From NCBI RefSeq assembly GCF_018128945.1, contig NZ_CP068393.1:682001-746000 (forward strand): a DNA stretch of 64,000 nt, given 5' to 3'. This document shows, one piece after another, positions 23,383 through 31,045 of this stretch (position 1 is its first letter; the number at the start of each line of letters is the position of its first letter). The notes beneath the pieces are model-generated. The model did no database searches and had not been told where the DNA came from. It saw nothing but the letters and a program-made list of their open reading frames with translations. This DNA comes from Aristaeella hokkaidonensis (GTDB lineage Bacteria; Bacillota; Clostridia; Christensenellales; Aristaeellaceae). The translations under genes and the position numbers were made by a program.

Positions 23383-25470
23383 ATGGCTGAATTCGCAACC
23401 AGTAACATTCGTAACGTTGCCTTCATGGGGCATGGCAGCGAGGGCAAGACCACGCTGACCGAGGCGATGCTCTTCGCTGCCGGCATGACTGACCGTCAGG
23501 GCAAAGTGGAGGACGGTACCACGGTATCTGACTTTGATCCGGAAGAAAAAAAGCGCGGTTTTTCCATCAGCGCTTCCTACGCTCCTATCCCCTGGAATGG
23601 AAAAGTTATCAACGTCATTGACGTACCCGGTTATTTTGATTTTATCGGCGAACTGATGGGGCCCCTGCGCGTGATCGAGACCGCGGTTATCGTGGTCGGC
23701 GGCGTGAACGGCCTGAGCGTCGGCGCCGAAAAGGCTTGGGATTACGCGGGTGCTCACAATCTTGGTCGTATGTTCATCGTGAATCAGATGGACCGTGAGC
23801 ATGCCAACTTTGAAAAAGTGACTACCCAGCTTCGTGAAAAGTACGGTTCCAGCGTGGTGCCGATCCTGCTGCCTCTCGGACAGGGCGCAAGCTTCCGGGG
23901 CGTTGTGAACGTTCTGGAAAAGAAAGCCTATGAAGGCGCTTACAAGAAGAGCCTGGAAGTTCCGATGCCCGCAGAGCTGGAAGCTGAAGTAAACGAAGCT
24001 TTCGAATATCTGACTGAACAGGCCGCCGCCGCTGACGACGATCTGATGATGAAGTACCTGGAAGGCGAAGAACTGACCTATGACGAGATCATGGCCGGTT
24101 TCCGCAAGGGCATGAAGGACGGCAGCATCGTTCCCGTCGTGGCCTGCTCCGCCGTGACCGGCGTGGGTATTGCCCGTACGCTGGACCTGATGGCCAAGTA
24201 TCTGCCTTCTCCTGCTCATGAAGGCCTGTTCCAGACCGGTAAGAACCCCAAGACCGGCGAAGAGATCCAGCGCGTCTGCAAGGACGAGGAACCCTTCTCC
24301 GCCCTGGTGTTCAAGACCATCGCTGACCCCTTCGTCGGAAAGCTGAGCCTGTTCCGGATTTTCTCCGGTATGCTGACTTCCAGCACGCAGCTGTATAACG
24401 CCAACAAGGAAAAGACCGAGAAGGCGGGCGGCGTGTTCTCCCTGAAGGGCAATAAGCAGACCAACGTTGATAAGCTTCATGCCGGCGACCTGGGCGCCCT
24501 GGCAAAGCTGCAGTTCACCTCTACCGGTGATACGCTGTGCGACCCGAACAATCCGATTATCTACCCGGAAATCGAGTTCCCGGCTCCCTGCATCTCCAAG
24601 GCTGTATTTGCCGCGAAGCAGGGTGAAGAAGATAAGGTGTTCAGCGGCCTGAACCGTCTGGCGGAAGAAGATCCTTCCATCAAGATTGAAAAGAATGCTG
24701 AGACCACAGAAACCGAACTGAGCGGCCAGGGCGAAATGCATCTGGACGTGATCAAGAACAAGCTGGCTTCCAAGTTCGGCGCCAACGCCGTGCTGCAGGA
24801 TCCCAAGATCCCGTATCGTGAAACCATCCGCAAGACCGTTAAGGTCCAGGGCCGTCATAAGAAGCAGACCGGCGGTCATGGTCAGTTCGGTGACGTGTGG
24901 ATCGAGTTCAGCCCCATCACGGACAGTGACGCAGACTTCGAATTCGAAGACGCCGTCGTCGGCGGTGTGGTTCCGCGTAACTTCATCCCCAGCGTTGAAA
25001 AGGGACTGCGCGAGAATATCGTGAAGGGCGTCCTGGCCGGTTATCCGATGGTGCACCTGCACGCGAAGCTGTATGACGGATCCTACCATCCGGTAGACTC
25101 TTCCGAAATGGCTTTCAAGACCGCTGCCCGTATTGCCTACAAGAAGGGCTGTATGGATGCGAGCCCCGTGCTGCTGGAGCCGATCATGCACGTTGAAGTG
25201 CTGGTTCCCAACGAGTACATGGGCGATATCATGGGCGACATGAACAAGCGCCGCGGCCGCATCATGGGTATGAACCAGGTGAACGGCATGCAGCAGCTGG
25301 AAGCGGAAGCTCCCCTGGCTGAAATGTTCAAGTACGCCACCGACCTGCGCTCCATGACGCAGGCGAGAGGCTCCTTCTCCATGAAGTTTGAACGCTATGA
25401 AGAAGTGCCTCAGGTTGAAGCCCAGAAGATCATTGCCAACGCGAAGATCGAGGATGACGACGAAGAATAA
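23383..25470 (+). CDS. Elongation factor G-like GTPase (EF-G-2 family)
   Basis: 695 residues with all five EF-G domains. P-loop GHGSEGKT replaces the usual AHIDAGKT; switch 2 reads DVPGYFDF, so the catalytic His of canonical EF-G (PGH) is Tyr; the G4 box is NQMD. These changes match the EF-G-2 group (as in Thermus TTHA1498), not the main translocase. The ATG at 23383 lies 10 bases after AAGGAGG; one at 23374 is too close. Codon bias is extreme, suggesting an abundant protein. A housekeeping fusA should exist elsewhere. Possible roles are ribosome rescue or stress translation; unproven. Confidence 0.9.
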   Translation: MAEFATSNIRNVAFMGHGSEGKTTLTEAMLFAAGMTDRQGKVEDGTTVSDFDPEEKKRGFSISASYAPIPWNGKVINVIDVPGYFDFIGELMGPLRVIETAVIVVGGVNGLSVGAEKAWDYAGAHNLGRMFIVNQMDREHANFEKVTTQLREKYGSSVVPILLPLGQGASFRGVVNVLEKKAYEGAYKKSLEVPMPAELEAEVNEAFEYLTEQAAAADDDLMMKYLEGEELTYDEIMAGFRKGMKDGSIVPVVACSAVTGVGIARTLDLMAKYLPSPAHEGLFQTGKNPKTGEEIQRVCKDEEPFSALVFKTIADPFVGKLSLFRIFSGMLTSSTQLYNANKEKTEKAGGVFSLKGNKQTNVDKLHAGDLGALAKLQFTSTGDTLCDPNNPIIYPEIEFPAPCISKAVFAAKQGEEDKVFSGLNRLAEEDPSIKIEKNAETTETELSGQGEMHLDVIKNKLASKFGANAVLQDPKIPYRETIRKTVKVQGRHKKQTGGHGQFGDVWIEFSPITDSDADFEFEDAVVGGVVPRNFIPSVEKGLRENIVKGVLAGYPMVHLHAKLYDGSYHPVDSSEMAFKTAARIAYKKGCMDASPVLLEPIMHVEVLVPNEYMGDIMGDMNKRRGRIMGMNQVNGMQQLEAEAPLAEMFKYATDLRSMTQARGSFSMKFERYEEVPQVEAQKIIANAKIEDDDEE

Positions 25471-25532
25471 TCCTATATATAACACAGTCCCCGGCGGAAA
25501 CGCCGGGGCTGTTTTGTTATATAGGATTATTC
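25465..25532 (+). terminator. Very long terminator mirroring the end of the EF-G-like gene
   Basis: A core AGTCCCCGGCG/CGCCGGGGCT with GAAA loop is extended outward through an AT-rich arm, so the last Glu codon and TAA stop are mirrored at 25520-25532. The stem is about 28-30 bp with one small bulge. Confidence 0.85.
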
Positions 25533-25533
25533 C

Positions 25534-25668
25534 AATGATATATTTCAAAGCAACGCTGTTGCTTTGAAATGGAGATCCTTCGACTGCGCTCTCTGCATAC
25601 CGCTTGCTCAGGATGACAATTTTATCGGAAGACAAATGTGAAATATCCGACCCTATGGGTCGGATGTG
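25534..25668. repeat. Composite repeat: hairpin, GGAGAT element, hairpin
   Basis: AATGATAT then ATTTCAAAGCAAC/GTTGCTTTGAAAT (25541-25570), then a 48-base GGAGATCCTTCGAC...AGGATGACA element (25571-25618), then ATGTGAAATAT and ATCCGACCC/GGGTCGGAT (25636-25668). Both linker types, ATGATAT and TGAAATAT, occur here, apparently because the GGAGAT element landed inside an array. Confidence 0.7.
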
Positions 25669-25707
25669 TTTTTATGTTTATGAATAATAGTAAAGAGCAA
25701 AGAGAAA

Positions 25708-25733
25708 TCCCCGCTGCCCGAAGGCAGCGGGGA
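25708..25733 (-). terminator. Terminator of the flavoprotein reductase gene
   Basis: TCCCCGCTGCC pairs with GGCAGCGGGGA around CGAA, and the minus strand continues TTTCTCTTTGC. Confidence 0.85.
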
Positions 25734-25756
25734 AGGGAAACCAGGAAAGGATCGGA

Positions 25757-28219
25757 TTATTCAGCAGCGATGGTGTTCGCAGCGGTACGGCCGGAAACGA
25801 AGATCTCAACGATCGCGTTGCCGCCCAGACGGTTACCGCCGTGGATACCGCCGGTGACTTCACCCGCAGCGTAGAGGCCGGGGATGATGGCGCCGTCAGC
25901 ATTCAGCACATGACGCTGTGTATCAACCACGATACCGCCCATGGTGTGGTGGGTGGAAGGAGCCATCAGACGGACGATCAGGTCAGTATCTTCCAGATTG
26001 TAGGTATCCGGAATGTACTTGCCGTCTTCGGTCTTATCCACGTTACCGATGGTGCGGGAAGCGATGCCCTTGCCAACGTCCGGATACTCGCCCAGACCCA
26101 TGACAGCCTGGTCATAAGCCTTAACGGTCTCCAGCACGGTGGCGGGATCAGCGGTGACACCTTCGAACTCAGGATCCGCAAACAGAGCGGTCAGAGCTTC
26201 CACGGTGCCCTTGATGTGATAGTAACGGCCGGTGAAGTCGGTCGGCTGCAGCTGAGCAGTGGGCGGTCCGGGAACTTTCTGAGCGGCGTTGTAGATTTCA
26301 ACAAACACACCAGGTGTGTTGTTCTTCACAATACCGTTACGGAATTCAGCCAGGGACAGCACGTCGCGTTCAGAACCTTCATCCACGAAACGATGTCCGG
26401 TGGTGGGGTTGATCCAGCAGGCGTAGTTACCGCCGCCGAAGGCCAGGTTGCCGTTGTCAACCCAGGAGATGGGCATCAGCTGGGTGAAGCCCATGCCGGT
26501 AGTAGCGGCGCCGGCTTTCTCAGCCATAACGATACCATCGCCAACCTGAGAAGAACGGTTGGTGGTCTTGGTGGAGGTGGTCAGGTACTGAGTATCCCAG
26601 TAAATGTTGTTCTCAAGTACCAGGTTGATGTTGGCAGCATAGCCGCCGGTGGCCAGCACGACGCCCTTGGTGGCATGAGCAGTCACTTCGGTGCCGTCAT
26701 AGCGGGTCGCCTTCACGCCGGTAACCTTGCCGTCTTCGATGATCAGATCGGTGGCGGTGGTGCGCAGCATGATGTTGTCTTCACCGATGGTCTTAACCGG
26801 GCCAACAAAGTAGGTGCCCCAGTTGCCATCCTGCGGTTCATACTCATTTTCACGATACCAGAGAGCACCGATCAGGGTGTTCTGCTGATCTTCGAGGAAG
26901 TGAGCACCCTGGTCTTCCAGCCACTCCTTCAGGCCCTGGCCGTCGTTGATGAACTGCTTGACCAGGTCGATGTCGCCGTAGATCCACTGGGACTTGTCAG
27001 CGCTCTGGCGCAGACCGCCGTAGTAGGTCTGGAAGATGTGGAGGTTCAGGGTGGAGAACAGAGCCAGCTGATTCTCGGGGATGCCGGCATCCAGCTTGGG
27101 CTGTGCCCAGTCCAGATAAGCCTGGATCTCTTTCTTCAGTTCCTGCAGAACGGGCAGGTATTCCTGATGCACACCGTGCTTGCTCAGCTCAGCAGCATCG
27201 CCGGCCACGAACTCGTTCTCTTTGTAGAACTCTTCATCAAAGGGCTCTTCGCTCCAGTTCAGGATCATCTTGAGCTCGTTGATGCAGCCCTGAACGGATT
27301 TATACTTGTTGTAGGTCTGTCCATTATGGGCATATACGCCGGTTTCTGCATCCGGATCGGCCGGATCCCAAACGACGTAGGGCATCACAGACTGGAACTG
27401 ACCGCCGGAAACCAGCGTGTTACCGCCGACTTCAGCGTTCTTTTCGATGACCAGCACGGAGTTGCCGTTCTGGGTAGCCTGAGCAGCAGCAGCGATACCA
27501 GCACCGCCAGCACCGACCACGACCACATCAGCGGTCACGTCGATGGCATCCTGGGCGGTATGCTCAATCTTGGCAGCCTTGAAGGCATCCAGATTGGTGC
27601 AGGCAGCCTGCTCGGCAGCATCGTTCACGATCGTGCGCAGGGCACGGCTGGTGAAGGTGGCGCCGGAAACGCCGTCCACGCCGGAACCGTTGGCTTCGAT
27701 CATTTCGGGGATCATGATGTCATAAGCGACATCGCCCACATGAGCGGTTTCAACGGAAGCGGTGATTTCGATCGCTTCGAGCTTGGATTCGGAGAAGGTC
27801 ACATTGGCAGTAACATTGCCGTTGTAGCCATAAGCGGTCGCTTCATAAGTACCGGCAGTGAAAGCCAGTTCAGCAGCGGGAGCATCAGCAGTTTCCGCCA
27901 GGGCCGCGTTGACAGCGTTCACAACAGCGGTGCAGGTGAAGGTGGCGCCGGTGTTGACGTCCACACCTTCGGTTCCATTCGCCTCGATGATGGCAGCGAT
28001 GACTTTTTCAACGCTGTCTTCACGGGCTACAGGATAGGTTTCTCCCTTGTCGTCCACATCGAGGGCAGTGATCTTACCGTCTTCAACGGTAACGGTCACT
28101 TTCACCTCGCTGCCGAAACCCTGGGCAGCTCCGGTCTTGGTTTCCGCATCAGCAGAAGCCACGGCCAGCATGCCGAAAAGCAGGCAGAAGGACAGGAGAA
28201 GAGCAACAAGTTTCTTCAT
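25757..28219 (-). CDS. Secreted FAD-dependent reductase with two FMN-binding domains
   Basis: 820 residues from the ATG at 28219 (GAGG upstream). Signal peptide to about residue 24. Two FMN_bind domains follow, each with the flavinylation motif: TGATFT (about 90-95) and SGATFT (about 185-190), where ApbE attaches FMN to Thr. A fumarate-reductase/succinate-dehydrogenase-like FAD domain starts at GAGGAG (about 236) and ends with THHTMGG and the AGEVTGGIHGGNRLGG motif. It resembles extracytosolic fumarate, urocanate or cinnamate reductases. ApbE is encoded nearby. Codon bias is strong. The true electron acceptor is unknown. Confidence 0.92.
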   Translation of the reverse strand: MKKLVALLLSFCLLFGMLAVASADAETKTGAAQGFGSEVKVTVTVEDGKITALDVDDKGETYPVAREDSVEKVIAAIIEANGTEGVDVNTGATFTCTAVVNAVNAALAETADAPAAELAFTAGTYEATAYGYNGNVTANVTFSESKLEAIEITASVETAHVGDVAYDIMIPEMIEANGSGVDGVSGATFTSRALRTIVNDAAEQAACTNLDAFKAAKIEHTAQDAIDVTADVVVVGAGGAGIAAAAQATQNGNSVLVIEKNAEVGGNTLVSGGQFQSVMPYVVWDPADPDAETGVYAHNGQTYNKYKSVQGCINELKMILNWSEEPFDEEFYKENEFVAGDAAELSKHGVHQEYLPVLQELKKEIQAYLDWAQPKLDAGIPENQLALFSTLNLHIFQTYYGGLRQSADKSQWIYGDIDLVKQFINDGQGLKEWLEDQGAHFLEDQQNTLIGALWYRENEYEPQDGNWGTYFVGPVKTIGEDNIMLRTTATDLIIEDGKVTGVKATRYDGTEVTAHATKGVVLATGGYAANINLVLENNIYWDTQYLTTSTKTTNRSSQVGDGIVMAEKAGAATTGMGFTQLMPISWVDNGNLAFGGGNYACWINPTTGHRFVDEGSERDVLSLAEFRNGIVKNNTPGVFVEIYNAAQKVPGPPTAQLQPTDFTGRYYHIKGTVEALTALFADPEFEGVTADPATVLETVKAYDQAVMGLGEYPDVGKGIASRTIGNVDKTEDGKYIPDTYNLEDTDLIVRLMAPSTHHTMGGIVVDTQRHVLNADGAIIPGLYAAGEVTGGIHGGNRLGGNAIVEIFVSGRTAANTIAAE

Positions 28220-28261
28220 GGGATTCCTCATCCTTTCCTATAGAGTGAAATATGGATTTTG

Positions 28262-28315
28262 ACAGATGTATAATCTGTGTATTTTATTTTACGCTTTTTG
28301 AACCGGTTACGTCAA
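28262..28315 (-). promoter_or_regulatory. Promoter of the flavoprotein reductase gene
   Basis: Minus strand TTGACG (28310-28315), 18 bases, TAAAAT (28286-28291). At the predicted start site lies a small palindrome ACAGAT-GTATA-ATCTGT (28262-28278), which could be an operator or a 5' hairpin. Confidence 0.6.
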
Positions 28316-28539
28316 CTTGAAAAAACAAATTTGCGAAGGGTTACATATTGACAAAGAATGAACAAAAAACGATGGAAAATAAGGGGTTTGAACGACATAC
28401 AGGACAAAAAAAGAGAATCGTTACGCATTCCGGCCGACAGGTATAAAAAAAATATACCTGCCAGCATATGGAAAAAGTATATGCAGGACAGCACTACGAA
28501 GCAGGCAAAACCTGTGAATAAACATACATAAAGGACCTG
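28316..28539. other. Gene-free region between divergent redox genes
   Basis: About 225 bases of AT-rich DNA. It has an inverted repeat CAGGTATA/TATACCTG (28439-28461) next to GCATATG/TATATGC-like bases. No open frame with a ribosome-binding site. Confidence 0.5.
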
Positions 28540-28568
28540 TTGCCTGAAAAGAACAAAATAGTTATAAT
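28540..28568 (+). promoter_or_regulatory. Promoter of the Gx transporter-apbE operon
   Basis: TTGCCT (28540-28545), 17 bases, TATAAT (28563-28568), start near 28575. Confidence 0.7.
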
Positions 28569-28602
28569 ATATCGTTACTGAAAACACAGAGGAGGAAAAT
28601 CC

Positions 28603-29298
28603 TTGAGACCGCAGACACAGAAAATCGCCAGGTTCGGCCTGCTGACAGCACTTGCGCTTGTGCTGGGCCTGATGGACAGGGCGATACCGGTTTCGGCTCT
28701 TCTCGGAGGAGTGCTTCCCGGTATTAAGCTGGGGCTTGCCAATACGGTATTGCTTTATGCTGTTTACCTGATGGACTGGAAAAGCTGTGTCGCGCTGATG
28801 CTGACAAAAGTAGTGCTGTCCGGTTTCCTCTTCGGATCGCTGTCCGCTATTCTGTTCAGCCTGTCCGGCGGTGTGTTGAGCCTGCTTGTTATGCTGCTGC
28901 TCCGGAAAAAGCCGGAAGCTGGTGCGGTTGCCACGATCCTGCTGACCGCCGCGGCGGAGATTTACCTGCTGAGCAAGAACAGGAATCCCCAGGGAGAAAT
29001 GCTGGTTACCGTCATCCTGATCGGACTGGCGTTTATTGCAGGTATTGTGGTTCTGATTCTGACCCATCAGGGCATTGTTACACCGGTGATGGGTACTTCG
29101 CTGGCAGGGGCAGTGACCCACAACATCGGACAGGTGCTGATGGCCTGCCTTGTGATGAACAACACCAGACTTCTGATCAGTTACCTTCCCGCATTGATCG
29201 GTATCGGAGCAGCTGTGGGATGCCTGACGGGTGTGGTGACGGACAGGGTGCTGACAGCGCTGAAACTCAATTCAGAATTAAGAATTCATAATTCATAA
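28603..29298 (+). CDS. Gx transporter family membrane protein (EetB-like)
   Basis: 231 residues from a TTG start after GAGGAGG. About six membrane helices. It belongs to the family first named heptaprenyl diphosphate synthase component I (PF07456), now called Gx transporter, with ECF S-like features (VLPGIKLGLANTVLL, TSLAGAVTHNIGQ). The gene group Gx transporter-ApbE-NusG-II recurs in flavin-based extracellular electron transfer loci. Odd feature: the natural C-terminus runs into an AATTCAG repeat, so the last residues are NSELRIHNS. Confidence 0.82.
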   Translation: MRPQTQKIARFGLLTALALVLGLMDRAIPVSALLGGVLPGIKLGLANTVLLYAVYLMDWKSCVALMLTKVVLSGFLFGSLSAILFSLSGGVLSLLVMLLLRKKPEAGAVATILLTAAAEIYLLSKNRNPQGEMLVTVILIGLAFIAGIVVLILTHQGIVTPVMGTSLAGAVTHNIGQVLMACLVMNNTRLLISYLPALIGIGAAVGCLTGVVTDRVLTALKLNSELRIHNS

Positions 29299-29301
29299 TG
29301 A
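29268..29301. repeat. AATTCAG heptamer repeat overlapping a gene end
   Basis: Four to five heptamers (aattcagaattaagaattca and continuation) overlap the 3' end of the Gx transporter gene and supply its stop codon. Confidence 0.8.
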
Positions 29302-29349
29302 TATGATTATGGTTTTTCTATTGACGGATATAGTATAAGGAGCAGGAAC

Positions 29350-30342
29350 TTGAGAAGAAAAACGAAGCTGTGCGTTATTCTGCTGGCTGTGATGATGCTG
29401 TGCAGCGGATGCGCGGAAGAAAAGAAACCGCCGAAGCTTTCAGAAGTTGGCTTTTACCTGGACACGGTAATCACCCTGACCGCCTATACAGAAGACAAGC
29501 AGGTGCTGAAGGACGCACTGGAGGAATGCGGACGGTATGAAAAGATGCTGTCCCGTACCATTGAAGGAAGCGATGTATGGCGGATTAATCATGCTAAGGG
29601 TGAACCGGTGGAAGTGTCGGATGATACGATGAATATCCTGCGCTGCGCACAGGAAATCAGCGGAAAATCCGGCGGGGCTTTTGATGTGACCATCGCGCCG
29701 GTATCCACCATGTGGAATTTCACCAAGGAGCCTCATGAACTGCCGGATGCTGAAGCCATCGCCAAAGCAGCTGAACTGGTGGATTACACCAGAATGAAGC
29801 TGGAAGGGAATCAGGTCACGCTGCCGGAGGGGATGATGATAGACCTGGGAGGCATTGCCAAAGGATATATTGCTGACCGGGTGAAAGCATACCTGAAGGA
29901 ACGGGGCGTGAAATACGCGATTCTGTCCTTTGGCGGCAACATTGTGGCAATCGGAAACACAAAGCCGGACGGAACATCCTGGAGAGTAGGTATTCAGGAT
30001 ATTGATAAACAGACCGGCGAATATATGCTCATCTCCCTGAATAAGGGCGGATCAACGGTGACCAGCGGAACCTACGAACGCGGTTTTGATCTGGACGGTG
30101 TAAGATATCATCACCTGCTTTCCGCGGAAACCGGCTGGCCGGTACAGAACGAACTGGCGTCGGTAACTATTTTTTCTGAAAGCTCCATGGAGGGAGACGC
30201 GTTGTCCACGACAGCTTTCGTGCTGGGAACAGAAAAGGGACTTGAACTGATTGAAAGCCTGGAAGGCATCGAAGCAGTATTTATCGCAAAGGACCGGACG
30301 GTAACTTATTCTTCCGGAGCCGGGGATTATATGGTACAGTGA
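29350..30342 (+). CDS. apbE: FAD:protein FMN transferase (flavin transferase)
   Basis: 330 residues from a TTG start with AAGGAG 7-8 bases upstream. A lipoprotein signal ends in LCSGC. The ApbE domain carries GGAFDVTIAP, DLGGIAKGYIADR, LSFGGNIVAIG and the late metal/FAD motif HHLLSAETGWP. It transfers FMN from FAD to Thr or Ser of FMN_bind domains outside the membrane. Its likely substrate is the reductase encoded at 25757-28219, whose two target motifs are intact. Confidence 0.95.
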   Translation: MRRKTKLCVILLAVMMLCSGCAEEKKPPKLSEVGFYLDTVITLTAYTEDKQVLKDALEECGRYEKMLSRTIEGSDVWRINHAKGEPVEVSDDTMNILRCAQEISGKSGGAFDVTIAPVSTMWNFTKEPHELPDAEAIAKAAELVDYTRMKLEGNQVTLPEGMMIDLGGIAKGYIADRVKAYLKERGVKYAILSFGGNIVAIGNTKPDGTSWRVGIQDIDKQTGEYMLISLNKGGSTVTSGTYERGFDLDGVRYHHLLSAETGWPVQNELASVTIFSESSMEGDALSTTAFVLGTEKGLELIESLEGIEAVFIAKDRTVTYSSGAGDYMVQ

Positions 30343-30355
30343 TCGGAGAGAAACC

Positions 30356-30964
30356 ATGAAGAAAAAGTATTTGATTGCAGGGACTGTGGTTGTTATTGCT
30401 GTTATTGCAGCAGTAGTGTTATTGCTGTTGAATAACAGCAACAATAATTCAGAATTCAGAATTCAGAATTCAGAATTAAATGCTGAGAACGTCAGTACAG
30501 CAGTTCCTTCCACAGATATAAAAGAAGTTCCTGTATTAAATGCTGAACCAGAAAAAACAGAGGTTCCGGTTGCAGAAAAGAAAGATAATAAAGCAGAAGC
30601 GGAAGCGACGGATCAGCCTTTCCTGGTGCAGATTACGGATGATGATCCTTCCATTGCCTACGTTCTGGTCAGAATGCCGAATCCCATCGGTCTGCTGCCT
30701 CTTCCGCTGGAGGGTGAGTACAGCAAAACCATCCGGACAAAACTGGCTGACGGTTCTGAATTTGTAAACGTGCTGCACCTGACACCCAACGGCTTCCGGA
30801 TGGAAGACGCAAACTGCGAGGGACACGATTGCGTCAACCAAGGTGAAGTGACTTTGGAAAACCGGGAAGACCGGATCCTGTGGAATATGATTATCTGCCT
30901 GCCGCATCAACTGTCAGCAGAGTTGATTACAAGGGAAGAAGCAGAACAGATGCTAGCCCATTAA
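30356..30964 (+). CDS. NusG domain II protein (EetA-like)
   Basis: 202 residues. One membrane helix (about 5-25), then a repeat-derived linker whose residues about 31-42 (NSEFRIQNSEL) are translated AATTCAG heptamers, then a Glu/Lys-rich linker. The C-terminal extracytosolic NusG_II domain (about 80-200) includes CEGHDCVNQGEVTLENR and NMIICLPHQLSAEL, the standard family pattern. Three cysteines are in the positions usual for the family. It lies 13 bases after apbE. Families of this type accompany extracytosolic flavinylation systems. Confidence 0.85.
   Translation: MKKKYLIAGTVVVIAVIAAVVLLLLNNSNNNSEFRIQNSELNAENVSTAVPSTDIKEVPVLNAEPEKTEVPVAEKKDNKAEAEATDQPFLVQITDDDPSIAYVLVRMPNPIGLLPLPLEGEYSKTIRTKLADGSEFVNVLHLTPNGFRMEDANCEGHDCVNQGEVTLENREDRILWNMIICLPHQLSAELITREEAEQMLAH
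30447..30480. repeat. AATTCAG heptamer repeat inside the NusG-II gene
   Basis: About five heptamers (aattcagaattcagaattca and continuation) lie wholly within the reading frame. Since three heptamers equal seven codons, the run stays open and encodes a 7-residue period (NSEFRIQ then NSEL). Confidence 0.9.
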
Positions 30965-30992
30965 TCTTTGTTTCTAATATTGTATATGCATG

Positions 30993-31044
30993 AAAAAAAG
31001 CAAGACCGCCGGAACGATGAAAGCTCCGGCGGTCTTGCTTTTTC
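30993..31044. terminator. Bidirectional terminator
   Basis: GCAAGACCGCCGGA (31000-31013) pairs with TCCGGCGGTCTTGC (31025-31038), with A7 before and T5 after. It serves the NusG-II gene and the convergent FAD oxidoreductase gene. Confidence 0.92.
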
Positions 31045-31045
31045 G

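Noticed and set aside
23356..25635. A 759-codon open frame antisense to the EF-G-like gene
   Set aside because: Same cause, codon bias of the sense gene; the composition is unlike any protein family.
25841..28243. An 800-codon open frame antisense to the flavoprotein reductase
   Set aside because: Artefact of codon bias; the sense strand has two FMN domains and a FAD domain with all motifs.
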